Below are positions 36,171-46,196 of a stretch of DNA of 64,000 nucleotides, one piece after another (position 1 is the stretch's first letter; each line of letters begins with the position of its first letter). Source of the DNA: Pseudarthrobacter sp. L1SW (GTDB taxonomy: Bacteria > Actinomycetota > Actinomycetes > Actinomycetales > Micrococcaceae); contig NZ_CP078079.1 of the NCBI RefSeq assembly GCF_020809045.1, positions 2,046,001-2,110,000 of the forward strand. The letters run 5' to 3'. Below the pieces are notes generated by a model, which ran no database searches, was not told the origin of the DNA, and was given only the letters and a program-made list of their open reading frames with translations. The position numbers were made by a program, and so were the translations under genes.

Positions 36171-37742
36171 CTAATCCCCGACGACAAGGGCCGGGTTGGC
36201 CTGCTGGCAGGAAGCGTCTTTTGCTGTCTGGTTAACGATGTCCTCGGGCAGTACGGCCGCCCCGTACGTAGTGCCGGCGGTGAAGTCGGTACCGAGGTAC
36301 ACCTGGACCCCCGCAATGTTCGGCGCAGGCAGCATCTGTGCGGCCGGGATGCCCAACATCGCCGCAACATCCGCTGCAACATCCGCGAAATCCGCGCCGT
36401 AGTAGACCACCGACTGCGCCACCGCCGTCGCCTCGAACTGGCCGGCCTGCGTGAATCCGCCGGAGATCAGTGCCTGGACAATTTCCTGCGCACGGCCCGG
36501 GACGCCGCTGCCGTTGGCCACAGTGACCGGTTGCAGGGCTTTGTCGTAGGGCGGGAGCGCAGGCGCGGTTTCCGTGGGGGCCGTGGTGGGGGGCGCCGAT
36601 GTTTCGGAAGGCGCCGGCGACGGCGCGGTGGGATCGGTCAGGTCGACGTCCTGGCGCAGGGCGGAGAAGAGCTGGGAACCGGCGGGCTCAGCAATCTGGA
36701 GCCTGTTGGGATCCATCACTGCCGGCGCAGTGGGGACAGCCACGAACGCCACTTTGCTGATGTCGATGTCCTTGAGCCGGGTCCCGATGGTGAGCAGGCT
36801 TGGCACCGAGGCGAGTCCTTCATCGACGGTCAGGTTTTGGGTGACGACGTCGGCGATCTTCAGCATCTTGCCGGGATCCGAAAGCGTTCCGTCGTCCTTG
36901 ATCTTGCGGGTCAGGGACGACAGGAAGCCTTGCTGCGCCTTGATGCGGCCGAGGTCGCCGCCGTCGGCAAAAGCGTGCCGGGTGCGCAGGAACGCGAGGG
37001 CCATTTCGCCCTGGACCGCGGAGGTTCCGGCGGGCAGCCGGAGGCGGGAGTCAGGATCGTAGACGGCGTCGCTGATGCACACCTCGACTCCCCCGACCGC
37101 GTTGGACAGTTCCTTCACCGCGTTGAAGTCGGCCATCATGAAGTGGTCAACCTCCAGGCCGGTGAGCTTGTTGACCGTATCCACGGCGCAGCCAATGCCC
37201 GCTTCCGCCATGGCTTCGTTGATCATCACGCCGCTGCGGGCAGGATAGACCTGGTTGGTTTTTGTGTCCTTGCACTGCGGGATGTCAACCAGCAGGTCCC
37301 GCGGGAAGCTGATGACGCTGACGCGTTTGTTGTCCTCGGAGATGTCCATCAGCATCATGACATCGGACTTGCCGTATCCGTTGGAGTCATCCGCGGTGCC
37401 GTAGCCGGAGTTCTTCCCGTCACGCGTGTCCGAACCGAGAATAAGGATCTGCATCCGTCCGGAGGCGTCACTCACCGAATCGGTGCTGCCGCCGCCTGCA
37501 TTCAGGGGGGCTTTGGAAATATTGCCCTGCAGGCGCAGGAACCAGAAGCCGGCAAACACGAGGCCGCCCACAATGGCCACTGAGAGGACGGCTGTGACCA
37601 CCTTGAGCCACACCGGCATGCGGCTGACGGGCCCAAGATGGCGGGCCGCGCCGGCGGCTCCGTCCTCGGCATGTCGGGATACGGGTCCGGGCCCTGCGGG
37701 CCCGTCGAATCCGTTGTCGCGTCTATCGCGGCCTAGCCCCAC
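36171..37742 (-). CDS. LytR-CpsA-Psr (LCP) family cell-wall ligase with LytR_C domain
   Basis: 523 aa. A cytoplasmic head, one membrane helix (about residues 43-70) and the extracytoplasmic LCP domain (about 95-260) come first. The LCP domain has ILILGSDTRDG, KSDVMMLMDISEDNKRVSVISFPRDLLVDIP and a conserved Arg/Asp set for the polyprenyl phosphate. A Thr/Pro/Ala linker leads to a LytR_C domain (about 415-510; VTVANGSGVPGRAQEIVQAL). LCP enzymes attach teichoic acids or other glycopolymers to peptidoglycan. GTG start behind GAGGAAGG; TAAAAT (37778-37783) is a likely -10. Confidence 0.93.
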   Translation of the reverse strand: MGLGRDRRDNGFDGPAGPGPVSRHAEDGAAGAARHLGPVSRMPVWLKVVTAVLSVAIVGGLVFAGFWFLRLQGNISKAPLNAGGGSTDSVSDASGRMQILILGSDTRDGKNSGYGTADDSNGYGKSDVMMLMDISEDNKRVSVISFPRDLLVDIPQCKDTKTNQVYPARSGVMINEAMAEAGIGCAVDTVNKLTGLEVDHFMMADFNAVKELSNAVGGVEVCISDAVYDPDSRLRLPAGTSAVQGEMALAFLRTRHAFADGGDLGRIKAQQGFLSSLTRKIKDDGTLSDPGKMLKIADVVTQNLTVDEGLASVPSLLTIGTRLKDIDISKVAFVAVPTAPAVMDPNRLQIAEPAGSQLFSALRQDVDLTDPTAPSPAPSETSAPPTTAPTETAPALPPYDKALQPVTVANGSGVPGRAQEIVQALISGGFTQAGQFEATAVAQSVVYYGADFADVAADVAAMLGIPAAQMLPAPNIAGVQVYLGTDFTAGTTYGAAVLPEDIVNQTAKDASCQQANPALVVGD

Positions 37743-37837
37743 GTGGTGAACCTTCCTCTAAAAACCAAATCCGGCCCATTTTAGTGGCCCAGGCTGGGAA
37801 AATGCCGGGCGGTCCGCGCCGGCACGGCTGTCGCGGC

Positions 37838-38797
37838 TCAGAAGCCCAGCTTTACCAGCTGTTTCGGGTCCCGCTGCCAGTCCTTCGCCACCTTCACGTG
37901 AAGGTCAAGATAGATCCGCGTGCCGAGGAGCGCCTCGATGCCCTTGCGGGCATTGGTGCCAACTTCGCGCAGCCGGCTGCCGCCCTTGCCGATGATGATG
38001 GCCTTCTGCGAGGGACGTTCAACGTACAGGTTGACCCGCACGTCCAGCAGCGGGCTGTCTTCCGGCCGGTCTTCGCGGGGAACAATTTCCTCCACCACAA
38101 CAGCGAGCGAGTGGGGCAGTTCATCGCGGACGCCTTCCAGCGCCGCCTCCCGGATCAGTTCGGCGACCATGACGGCCTCGGGCTCGTCCGTCAGCTCACC
38201 GTCCGGGTACAGCGGGGGCGACGGCGGCATGTGGGTGATCAGGACGTCCGCCACGGTGCCCACCTGGAAGCCGTCGGTGGCAGAAACGGGAACGATATCC
38301 TTCCAGCCGTCCTCCCCCATCACCTCCCGGCCGAGGGCCGCAACAGCCAGGAGCTGTTCGGTCAGGGCCTGGCGGTCCACGAGGTCGGCTTTGGTGACGA
38401 TGGCAATCACGGGCTTGCTGCCCACTGCTGCAAGCTGCGCGGCAATGAATTTGTCCCCGGGGCCGATCTTTTCGTTGGCCGGCAGGCAGAAGCCAATCGC
38501 GTCCACCTCGGCCAGCGTGTCTGCCACGAGGTCGTTGAGGCGCTTCCCGAGAAGGGTGCGGGGGCGGTGGAGCCCTGGCGTATCCACGAGGATGAGCTGG
38601 GCATCCTCGCGGTGGACGATGCCTCGGATGGTGTGGCGGGTCGTCTGCGGCTTCGCGGAAGTAATAGCCACTTTCTTGCCCACCAGCGCGTTCGTCAAAG
38701 TGGACTTGCCCGCGTTGGGCCGGCCCACCAGGATCGAGAACCCTGCCCGGAAACCGCCAAAATCGTCGTGGCTTTCGGCCTTATTTTTCTTGCTCAC
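37838..38797 (-). CDS. era: GTPase Era
   Basis: 319 aa ribosome-assembly GTPase that binds 16S rRNA. G motifs are GRPNAGKST (G1), DTPG (G3) and TKAD (G4). The C-terminal KH domain ends with IIGKGGSRLREVGTNARKGIEALLGTRIYLDLHVKV. GTG start 38795-38797 after GGGAG; this start overlaps the end of the CorC-like gene by 17 bp. Last gene of phoH-ybeY-corC-era. Confidence 0.95.
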   Translation of the reverse strand: MSKKNKAESHDDFGGFRAGFSILVGRPNAGKSTLTNALVGKKVAITSAKPQTTRHTIRGIVHREDAQLILVDTPGLHRPRTLLGKRLNDLVADTLAEVDAIGFCLPANEKIGPGDKFIAAQLAAVGSKPVIAIVTKADLVDRQALTEQLLAVAALGREVMGEDGWKDIVPVSATDGFQVGTVADVLITHMPPSPPLYPDGELTDEPEAVMVAELIREAALEGVRDELPHSLAVVVEEIVPREDRPEDSPLLDVRVNLYVERPSQKAIIIGKGGSRLREVGTNARKGIEALLGTRIYLDLHVKVAKDWQRDPKQLVKLGF

Positions 38798-40112
38798 GTG
38801 AGACTCCCTGCTGGGTTGCTTCCGCCTCGTCGAAGAGGTCTTCAAGGTCAGTGTCTTCTTTTGCCAACGGCGCCGCAATGATGTGGCTGACGCGGTTCCG
38901 TCGGCCTTCAAGCCGGTCGGCCCTGAGGGACACGCCGTGTACTTCCACGGAGCTCCCCACGATGGGAACGCGGCCCAGGGCCTTGGCGAGGAGGCCGCCG
39001 ACGGTGTCCACTTCGTCGTCGTCAAGCTCAATGTCAAAGAGCTCCCCGAGGTCGTCGATGCCCATGCGTGCGCTGACCCGGTACGAGCCGTCACCCAACG
39101 CAACCGCCTCGGCGCTTTCGGTGTCGTACTCGTCCACGATTTCGCCCACGATTTCCTCGATCAGGTCCTCCAGGGTGACCAGGCCGGCCGTTCCGCCGTA
39201 TTCATCGATCACGATGGCCACGTGCGTGGACTCTTTCTGCAGCTCGCGGAGCAGGTCGCTGACGGGTTTGGACTCCGGTACGTACCGGACGTCGCGGGCG
39301 AGCGACTCCACCAGCGGCGGTTCCTCATTGGGCGCCAGCTCATGGATGACGGCGGCAACATCCTTCAGGTAGATGATGCCGAGGATATGGTCGGTGCTGT
39401 CGCCGATGACCGGAATCCGGGAATAGCCGGAGCGGAGGAACAGGGACATTGCCTGGCGCAGGCTGGACCCCGCCTCGATGGTGAGGATGTCTGTCCGGGG
39501 CACCATGACGGCCCGGACAAGGGTGTCCCCGAAGTCGAAGACGGACTGGATCATCTCAGCCTCGGTGTCCTCGATCATGTCCGACTCGCTGGCGCGCTCC
39601 ACGAGTTCACGGAATTCCTGCTCGCTGAAGAACGCCTCGTCACCGCCGGGCGCTCCCGGGGCCGCGGTACTTCCAAGCCTCACCAGCCAGCCGGGGATGG
39701 GCCCCAGGACCCAAGTGAGGAAACGGATCATGGGCGCGGTGAAGCGGACAACAGCAGCTGCGTGGAGCCGGCCGAGCTGCCGCGGTGAGACGCCAACAAT
39801 GACAAAGCCCAGCAGGGCCATGATCCCGGTTGCCGCCAGGCCCGCAAGCCAGACATTGCTGAGCAGGCTGTAGAGCAGGACGGACACGGCGACGGCGGAC
39901 GCCATTTCGAACCAGACGCGCCAGAACCGCAGGGCCCTGATGTGGGCCACCGGCTGGCCGAGGATGCGCCGCAGGGCGCCACCGCGGCTTTTGACCAGGG
40001 CTTCTTCGGCGTCATGGCGCGGAATGAAGTTGAATGCGGCCTCCGCCGCGGTCAGCACGGCCGCAACGGCCAGGAAAACCAAGGCCATTGCCACGAGGAG
40101 CAGGGGCGTCAC
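38781..40112 (-). CDS. CorC/HlyC-type membrane protein with CBS pair
   Basis: 443 aa. An N-terminal CNNM-like membrane domain (three to four helices in residues 1-145) is followed by a CBS pair (about 200-325; MVPRTDILTIEA and DEYGGTAGLVTLEDLIEEIVGEI). A C-terminal transporter-associated CorC_HlyC domain ends the folded part. Such proteins are linked to Mg2+/Co2+ handling. GTG start overlaps the ybeY stop (GTGA). The acidic C-terminal tail is disordered. Confidence 0.92.
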   Translation of the reverse strand: MTPLLLVAMALVFLAVAAVLTAAEAAFNFIPRHDAEEALVKSRGGALRRILGQPVAHIRALRFWRVWFEMASAVAVSVLLYSLLSNVWLAGLAATGIMALLGFVIVGVSPRQLGRLHAAAVVRFTAPMIRFLTWVLGPIPGWLVRLGSTAAPGAPGGDEAFFSEQEFRELVERASESDMIEDTEAEMIQSVFDFGDTLVRAVMVPRTDILTIEAGSSLRQAMSLFLRSGYSRIPVIGDSTDHILGIIYLKDVAAVIHELAPNEEPPLVESLARDVRYVPESKPVSDLLRELQKESTHVAIVIDEYGGTAGLVTLEDLIEEIVGEIVDEYDTESAEAVALGDGSYRVSARMGIDDLGELFDIELDDDEVDTVGGLLAKALGRVPIVGSSVEVHGVSLRADRLEGRRNRVSHIIAAPLAKEDTDLEDLFDEAEATQQGVSREQEK

Positions 40113-40582
40113 TGGGTGGTCTCGGCAGGCGCTTCTTTGCCGGTGAAGCCGGACAGCAGTTCACGCTGGAGCCCGAACATTTCGGCCTTTTCCTCGGGTT
40201 CGGCGTGGTCGTAGCCCAGCAGGTGCAGGATCCCGTGGGTGGTCAGCAGCAACATCTCGTCCTGGAGGGGGTGGCCGGCGTTTTTGGCCTGGACCTTGGC
40301 CACCTGCGGGCAGATGGCAATGTCGCCCAGCATTCCCTGCGGTGTGGGCCGGTCCGGCGTACCCGGGGTCAGCTCGTCCATGGGCACGGACAGCACATCT
40401 GTGGAGCCCGGCTCATCCATCAGCTCAATGTGGAGCTTCTCCATGGCAGGTTCGTCCACCAGGAGGATGGACAGTTCAGCTTGCGGATGGATGTAGAGCT
40501 GTTCGAATATGTACCGGGACAACGCCACGAGTTCAGCTTCATCCACCTGGACGCCGGACTCATTGTTCACCTCGATGCTCAT
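40109..40582 (-). CDS. ybeY: rRNA maturation endoribonuclease YbeY
   Basis: 157 aa zinc-dependent RNase involved in 16S rRNA 3' maturation and ribosome quality control. The three-His signature is HGILHLLGYDH (about residues 117-127). LSVPMDEL and GDIAICP are also family segments. It overlaps phoH by ATGA and the CorC-like gene by GTGA, so the operon is translationally coupled. Confidence 0.95.
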   Translation of the reverse strand: MSIEVNNESGVQVDEAELVALSRYIFEQLYIHPQAELSILLVDEPAMEKLHIELMDEPGSTDVLSVPMDELTPGTPDRPTPQGMLGDIAICPQVAKVQAKNAGHPLQDEMLLLTTHGILHLLGYDHAEPEEKAEMFGLQRELLSGFTGKEAPAETTQ

Positions 40583-41667
40583 GAGTGTTCCCCCCGCTTG
40601 CCGGCGCCCGCCGAATGCTTCACCCGGCTGCGCTGTGCGTCATCCCAGATGCTGTAGGCATTGACAATATCCCCCACCAGCCGGTGCCGGACAACATCCG
40701 CTGCGTCCAGCACGGAAAAACTGACGCCTTCGATGCCCTGCAGGATCTCCTCGACAATGCGGAGCCCGGAACGGGTGCCGAAAGGCAGGTCCACCTGGGT
40801 GACGTCACCGGTGACCACCATCTTGGAGCCAAAGCCAAGCCGGGTCAGGAACATCTTCATCTGCTCGGGCGTGGTGTTCTGCGCCTCGTCAAGGATGATG
40901 AAGGCGTCATTGAGCGTTCGTCCGCGCATGTAGGCCAGGGGAGCCACTTCTATGGTGCCGGCCGCCATCAGCCTGGGAATGGACTCCGGGTCCATCATGT
41001 CGTGCAGCGCGTCGTAAAGCGGGCGGAGGTAGGGATCGATCTTGTCGCTCAGGGTTCCCGGCAGGAATCCCAGCCGCTCCCCCGCCTCAACTGCCGGACG
41101 CGTCAGGATGATCCGGCTGACCTCCTTCTGCTGAAGCGCCTGCACTGCCTTGGCCATGGCCAGGTAGGTCTTGCCGGTTCCGGCCGGGCCGATGCCGAAA
41201 ATCACGGTGTTGTCGTCGATGGCGTCAACGTAGGTCTTCTGGTTCAGCGTCTTCGGCCGGATCGTCTTCCCGCGGCTGGACAGGATGTCGTGCGTCAGCA
41301 CGTCCACGGGGTTTTGCAGTGACTGGGTACGCAGGAGGGCCACGAGCTGCTGCAGGACGGCCGGACTGATGACGGTTCCACGGGCCACCAGGCCGCGGAC
41401 CTCGTGGAGGAGCCGCATGATGCGGGGCACGTCGCTGGCAGGACCGGTGATGGAGAGCTCGTTGCCGCGGACATGGAAATTGACGTGCGGGAACTGTTCC
41501 TCGATGAAGCGCAGCGCCTCATCGTGGCTGCCCAGTGACTGGACCATCTGGTCGGAGTTGTCGAAAACAACAACTTCGGTACGGCTGCCGGGGAGAGAGT
41601 GGGGAAATTCCCCTGCGGCGCCTTCGCCCGTGTTGAGCCGGCGCTTTCCATTCGCTGATTCAGTCAT
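40579..41667 (-). CDS. PhoH-family ATPase
   Basis: 362 aa. An N-terminal KH-like part (EEQFPHVNFHVRGNELSITGPASDVPRIMRLL) is followed by a P-loop ATPase with GPAGTGKTYLAMAKA (Walker A) and DAFIILDEAQNTTPEQMKMFLTRLG (Walker B). Members form RNA-helicase-like complexes with YbeY, in agreement with the gene order. The first gene of a four-gene operon. Confidence 0.94.
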   Translation of the reverse strand: MTESANGKRRLNTGEGAAGEFPHSLPGSRTEVVVFDNSDQMVQSLGSHDEALRFIEEQFPHVNFHVRGNELSITGPASDVPRIMRLLHEVRGLVARGTVISPAVLQQLVALLRTQSLQNPVDVLTHDILSSRGKTIRPKTLNQKTYVDAIDDNTVIFGIGPAGTGKTYLAMAKAVQALQQKEVSRIILTRPAVEAGERLGFLPGTLSDKIDPYLRPLYDALHDMMDPESIPRLMAAGTIEVAPLAYMRGRTLNDAFIILDEAQNTTPEQMKMFLTRLGFGSKMVVTGDVTQVDLPFGTRSGLRIVEEILQGIEGVSFSVLDAADVVRHRLVGDIVNAYSIWDDAQRSRVKHSAGAGKRGEHS

Positions 41668-42026
41668 GGTGATGGCCCGCAGGCCCGTTATCCCCTCAAA
41701 GTCCGAAAATAAATGTCCACCGCCGGGCCGGTCACCGCATCCGGTGCGCCTTGCCCAAGCGGTCCCTCCATCTTACGCCAGTACGGCGTCGACACCGGAT
41801 TGTCCCACTACAAGGACAAGCGTGAACACGCCGTCCGGTACAGGAGGTTGCTTCATTAGGTATCAACTTCATATCGGCCTCATATCGTTCCTGTTGCAGT
41901 TGGCTCCAGTGGCTCCGGCAGGGCCATTCTGTTCGATGCCCTGTGCCATGCTGGAAATCCAGATTCATTGCTGGAGTACCGCCGCCCGGGGAAGCGGCCC
42001 ATTCGTGAAAGGACGGGCAAACAAAC
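41668..42026. other. intergenic region between phoH-like gene and GerMN lipoprotein gene
   Basis: About 360 bp between divergent genes, holding both promoters. The only repeat noticed is TCATATCG at 41869-41876 and 41880-41887, an 11-bp-period direct repeat. I see no RNA gene or convincing small reading frame. Confidence 0.5.
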
Positions 42027-42974
42027 GTGCCGGAATCTGCTGCGCCCCTGAGGGCAGGACGACGACAGGGCCGTGTCCGCCCTGCGGTCCTCGCGGCGGT
42101 TCTGGCAGTGACACCGCTCCTGGCGGGGTGCCTCGCCGAGCCGAATCCTGCACCGAGCGGGCTCCTGAATTCCGGCCCTGCTGCCACCGGCACTGCGCCG
42201 TCCACCAGCGCACCGCTCGAAACCACGCAGTCCTCCAACAAGGCGCCGGTGTACTGGATTGGCCGCACCGGCAGCAGCGTGTTCCTCTACCGTGAGTTCA
42301 GGGACGTGCCGGAGCAGGAGAACCCCGTGACCCGTGCCCTGCGGGCGATGATGCAGGATAAGCCGCTTGACCCCGACTTCTTCACCCCCTGGCAGAACCC
42401 CAGCGAGCTGGCCACCTCGATTTCCGGCAAGGACGTCATCACGGTGGACGTGTCCGAGGACGCGTTCAACAGCAACCTCGACGCCGACATGGCGGCCCGT
42501 GCCGTCCAGCAGCTGGTCTACACGGCCACGGCCGCTGCGGCCAGCTCCGGGCTCATCGATTCCGGGCAGCAGATCCGCGTGCGGATCCTGGTGGACGGGC
42601 ACACAGACTACGTTGCTTTCGGCCACGTCCAGCTGGGCGACCCGATGACGAGGGCCGCGGGCATGGTGGCGCCCGTCTGGGTCATCGATCCGCAGGAAAA
42701 TGTGGAAATCGCCGGCGGAAGCGTGAAGATCACTGGCCGCAGCACGCTTGCCGGCAGCAAGTTGCGCTGGCAGATCCAGCGGATGGAGGCGGGCGGCACC
42801 AAGGCGCCCTTCCTCACCGGAGAAACAACGGCCTCTGCCGAACCGGGACAGGGAGGGCTCTTTACGCTGGCCCTCACGCTCCCTGCGGGCGACTACGAGC
42901 TGCGCGTTGCCCAGGCCGGCGCCAGCGGGCAGCCGGACCAGAACGAGGACTCGCGGGCCTTCAAGGTCCGCTAG
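42027..42974 (+). CDS. lipoprotein with GerMN and Gmad2 domains
   Basis: 315 aa. A signal peptide with lipobox LLAGC (about residues 31-35) and a Pro/Thr/Ser-rich linker are followed by a GerMN domain (about 70-180; VFLYREFRDVPEQENPVTRALRAMM to VTVDVSEDAF). A Gmad2 immunoglobulin-like domain comes last (about 215-310). Relatives occur as sporulation/germination or LpqB-like lipoproteins; in a non-sporulating actinobacterium the role is unknown. GTG start 42027. It converges on rsmE. Confidence 0.87.
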   Translation: MPESAAPLRAGRRQGRVRPAVLAAVLAVTPLLAGCLAEPNPAPSGLLNSGPAATGTAPSTSAPLETTQSSNKAPVYWIGRTGSSVFLYREFRDVPEQENPVTRALRAMMQDKPLDPDFFTPWQNPSELATSISGKDVITVDVSEDAFNSNLDADMAARAVQQLVYTATAAAASSGLIDSGQQIRVRILVDGHTDYVAFGHVQLGDPMTRAAGMVAPVWVIDPQENVEIAGGSVKITGRSTLAGSKLRWQIQRMEAGGTKAPFLTGETTASAEPGQGGLFTLALTLPAGDYELRVAQAGASGQPDQNEDSRAFKVR

Positions 42975-43001
42975 CCCGCACCCTGCAGCTCCGCTGCCTG
43001 C

Positions 43002-43796
43002 TCAACCGGCAGGTGCGGCGCGAGGGGCCGCCCATCGTCCCAGGACGTCGCTGGCGAGCACGACGGCGGCGGGCCCGGCAGTAGATGAGCGCAGCACATG
43101 GGGGCCCAGCAGCGCCGTGACGGCACCTTTGCCGCAGAGGCGGGTGACTTCCCGGGGACTGATGCCGCCTTCCGGTCCAACAAGCAGGAGCACTTCCCGC
43201 GGTTCCGTCCCGTTTCCGCCGCCCTGCCATGCTTCCAGCACGGTCCGCAGGGGCCTGACCGCGTCCTCATGCAGGATTATGGCAAGCTGAGCCGTCTCCA
43301 CGAGGCCGGCCAGCGCGGCCGTGTCGACGGCGGGCCGTACCTCGGGAATCCATGCGCGGCGGGCCTGCTTGGCTGCCGCCGTGACCACGGACTGCCATTT
43401 GGCGTGGGCTTTCGCCGCCCGGTCGCCTTTCCACCGGACGATGGACCGCTCGGACTGCCAGGGTATAACGGCGTCGATCCCCAGCTCTGTTGCCGTCTCA
43501 ATGGCAAGTTCGTCCCTGTCGCCTTTGGCCAGTGCCTGCACCAGCACCAGCCTGGTGCCTGGCTGCGGCTCGACGGACAGGGAGGCGCACTCAACATCAA
43601 GCCCGGACGGGGATGCCGCCAGCACCTTTCCGCTCATGCGGGTCCCGGCGCCGTCCACGATGTCAACGGGCTCGCCGGGGGCTATCCGCTTCACCGTGAC
43701 GGCGTGCCGCGCCTCGGGCCCTTCAAGGACAAAGACCTCCCCCGCCACCATCTGGTCAAGGGAACCGGGAGGGGTGAAAAAGACCGGGTTGCTCAC
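43002..43796 (-). CDS. rsmE: 16S rRNA (uracil1498-N3)-methyltransferase
   Basis: 264 aa SPOUT-fold methyltransferase modifying U1498 in helix 44. The N-terminal PUA-like part begins MSNPVFFTPPGSL. The knot region shows LLLVGPEGGISPREV and LGPHVLRSSTAGPAAV, the RsmE signatures. GTG start, 2 nt after dnaJ, so it is the third gene of hrcA-dnaJ-rsmE. Confidence 0.95.
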   Translation of the reverse strand: MSNPVFFTPPGSLDQMVAGEVFVLEGPEARHAVTVKRIAPGEPVDIVDGAGTRMSGKVLAASPSGLDVECASLSVEPQPGTRLVLVQALAKGDRDELAIETATELGIDAVIPWQSERSIVRWKGDRAAKAHAKWQSVVTAAAKQARRAWIPEVRPAVDTAALAGLVETAQLAIILHEDAVRPLRTVLEAWQGGGNGTEPREVLLLVGPEGGISPREVTRLCGKGAVTALLGPHVLRSSTAGPAAVVLASDVLGRWAAPRAAPAG

Positions 43797-43798
43797 CG

Positions 43799-44926
43799 CT
43801 ACAGGTTACCGAGCCGGTCCCGGAGCTTGGCGAACATGCCTCCGCTGGCCGCAAGCTTTCCTTCGGTGATCTGCTCACCGCGGAGTTTGGCAAGCTGCCG
43901 CAGGAGGTCCTCCTGTGCAGGGTCGAGTTTCGCGGGGGTTTCGACCTGGAGGTGCACTTTCAGGTCGCCGCGCCCGTAACCGCGGAGGTGGGTCACGCCA
44001 AGTCCACGAAGGGTGATGATCTCGCCGGACTGGGTGCCGGGCTTGACGTCGATTTCCTGCGGCCCGTCGAACGTTTCCAGGCTCACTTCGGTACCCAGGG
44101 CTGCCGCCGTCATGGGAATGTGCAGGGTAGCGTGGAGGTCGTCGTTGTCCCGGACATACGTGGCGTCGTTGTTTACGCGGATCTCGACGTAGAGGTCGCC
44201 GGCAGGGCCGCCGGCAGGACCTGCTTCGCCCTGGCCCGAGAGCTGGATGCGGGTTCCGGTGGCCACGCCGGCTGGAACCTTGATGGTCAGTGAACGGCGG
44301 CTGCGGATGCGTCCTTGGCCGCTGCACTCGTTGCAGGGGTCCTTGATGACGGTGCCGAAGCCTTCGCAGGTTCCGCACGGGGCGGCGGTCATGACCTGTC
44401 CCAGGATGGACCGGACTGCGCGCTGGACCTGGCCGCTGCCGCCGCAGATGTCGCAGCGTTCCGGGTGGGTTCCCGGCTGGCAGCACGAACCGTCGCAGGT
44501 GGGGCACGTAACGGCTGTGTCCACTTCCAGTTTCTTATTGACGCCGAAAACAGCGTCACGCAGTTCAATGCGGACACTGATGAGGGCGTCCTGGCCGCGC
44601 CTGACGCGGGAAGCCGGGCCGGTGCTTCCGCCGGCACCGAAGAAGGTGTCGAAAATGTCCTGGAACGCGAAGCCCTGGCCGGCGTATCCGCCTCCGCCGA
44701 AGCCGTTGTCCGTGCCGTTTTCGTTGCCGGTGGTGTCATAGACGCGGCGCTTCTGCGGGTCAGAGAGAACCTCGTAGGCGTGGGTCACGGCCTTGAAGCG
44801 GTCCGACGCGTCCTCACCCGGGTTGACGTCCGGGTGGAGGGTGCGCGCCAGTTTGCGGTAGGCCTTCTTGATCTCTTCTCCCGTGGCCTCCGGTGAGACT
44901 CCAAGGACGTCGTAATGGCTGCTCAA
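43799..44926 (-). CDS. dnaJ: chaperone protein DnaJ
   Basis: 375 aa type I DnaJ. The J domain holds HPD ([12 protein letters not shown]), then a Gly-rich linker. The Zn region carries four CxxCxGxG units: CPTCDGSC (last Gly replaced by Cys), [16 protein letters not shown] and CNECSGQG. Two substrate-binding beta domains close the protein. It stimulates DnaK. TTG start with GGAAGAG upstream. It follows hrcA by 80 bp and is presumably under CIRCE/HrcA control. Confidence 0.95.
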   Translation of the reverse strand: MSSHYDVLGVSPEATGEEIKKAYRKLARTLHPDVNPGEDASDRFKAVTHAYEVLSDPQKRRVYDTTGNENGTDNGFGGGGYAGQGFAFQDIFDTFFGAGGSTGPASRVRRGQDALISVRIELRDAVFGVNKKLEVDTAVTCPTCDGSCCQPGTHPERCDICGGSGQVQRAVRSILGQVMTAAPCGTCEGFGTVIKDPCNECSGQGRIRSRRSLTIKVPAGVATGTRIQLSGQGEAGPAGGPAGDLYVEIRVNNDATYVRDNDDLHATLHIPMTAAALGTEVSLETFDGPQEIDVKPGTQSGEIITLRGLGVTHLRGYGRGDLKVHLQVETPAKLDPAQEDLLRQLAKLRGEQITEGKLAASGGMFAKLRDRLGNL

Positions 44927-45006
44927 AGTTCGTATCTCTTCCTTGTTGTACTGCCTGCAGTTGGACTGCGGAAAATGCTCTGCCTGCCCGGGGGAACCGG
45001 AAAACG

Positions 45007-46020
45007 TCAGGGGCCCAGGATCCGCGAAAGGTACCGGGCGACGGCCCTGACGGCGGCCATGGTGGTGGGATAGTCCATCCTGGTTGGCCCCAGGACGCCG
45101 ATTTTGGCAACGTGGTCCGGACCGTACCCTGTTGCAACCACGGATGCCTCGGCCAGGCCGTCGTAGGGATTCTCGCGGCCGATGCTGACAGCCACCCCGC
45201 GGTGGTCCTGCGCCATTTCGCTCAGCAGGCGGAGCATGACCACCTGCTCCTCAAGCGCTTCGAGGACCGGACCGATGCTGAGCGGAAAGTCCACGTTGGA
45301 CCGCGCAAGGTTGGCTGTGCCCGCCATGACCATGCGGTCCTCCCTGCTGCTCTGGGCCAGTCCCTCGAGGCCGACGGCGAGGGCATGGGCGGCCTGCCTT
45401 TGGCTCGGGGCCGCTGTGGCCACCACCGCCGGCAGGGACTGGGCGAGCTGGCTCAGCGGCGTGCCGGCAAGGGATCCGAGGAACCGTGCCCGCAGGCTGG
45501 CGAGGGCGTCATCCGCCAGGTCCTGGCCGACGTCGATGACGCGCTGCTCCACCTTGCCGCTGTTGGCGATCAGCACCACCAGCACCTTCCGCGGTGCAAG
45601 GAGGACGAACTCGATATGGCGGACCAGTGCCCGGCTCAGGTGCGGGTACTGGACCACCGCAACCTGGTTGGTCAGCTGCGACAGCAGCCGGACGGTGCGG
45701 TCAAGGACGTCGTCAAGGTCGTCCGATCCTTCCAGCAGTGACTGGATGGCCCTCCGTTCCGCCTGGGACAGCGGTTTGACTGCAGAGATCTGGTCCACGA
45801 ACAGCCGGTAACCCTTGTCTGTGGGGATACGCCCGGCGCTGGTGTGCGGAGCGGTGATCAGGCCCTCTTCCTCCAGGGCGGCCATATCGTTCCTGATCGT
45901 CGCGCTGGACACACCGAGATGGTGCCGCTCCACCAGGGCCTTGGACCCGACGGGTTCCCGGGAGTGGACGTAGTCCTCCACGATTGCACGCAGCACTTCG
46001 AGTTTGCGTGGCTCGCTCAC
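45007..46020 (-). CDS. hrcA: heat-inducible transcription repressor HrcA
   Basis: 337 aa repressor of class I heat-shock genes. The N-terminal winged helix ([51 protein letters not shown]) is followed by the ligand/dimer domain ending [35 protein letters not shown] 46018-46020 with GGAGG upstream is the start. A CIRCE element 60 bp before it implies autoregulation together with dnaJ. Confidence 0.95.
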   Translation of the reverse strand: MSEPRKLEVLRAIVEDYVHSREPVGSKALVERHHLGVSSATIRNDMAALEEEGLITAPHTSAGRIPTDKGYRLFVDQISAVKPLSQAERRAIQSLLEGSDDLDDVLDRTVRLLSQLTNQVAVVQYPHLSRALVRHIEFVLLAPRKVLVVLIANSGKVEQRVIDVGQDLADDALASLRARFLGSLAGTPLSQLAQSLPAVVATAAPSQRQAAHALAVGLEGLAQSSREDRMVMAGTANLARSNVDFPLSIGPVLEALEEQVVMLRLLSEMAQDHRGVAVSIGRENPYDGLAEASVVATGYGPDHVAKIGVLGPTRMDYPTTMAAVRAVARYLSRILGP

Positions 46021-46080
46021 ACTCCACCTCCATCCAGGGTTCGGGGCGGCAGCACCGCCCGCGCTGTGCCACCTCAAGGG

Positions 46081-46107
46081 TTAGCACTCGACATGCCTAA
46101 GTGCTAA
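46081..46107. promoter_or_regulatory. CIRCE operator (HrcA binding site)
   Basis: TTAGCACTC-N9-AAGTGCTAA matches the CIRCE consensus TTAGCACTC-N9-GAGTGCTAA with one mismatch. It lies directly upstream of hrcA-dnaJ, the expected site of heat-shock repression. Confidence 0.92.
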
Positions 46108-46196
46108 CAGTCTATTATGCCTCCCCCCGTTGCTAGCATTGGTACCGCTCCGGGCGAAATTCCGGACCTGTACCGAACGCTAGGCGGAGTGAAACC

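Noticed and set aside
41869-41887. TCATATCG direct repeat upstream of the GerMN gene
   Set aside because: Short, two copies only, no regulator nearby; noted in the intergenic entry but not strong enough as a finding.
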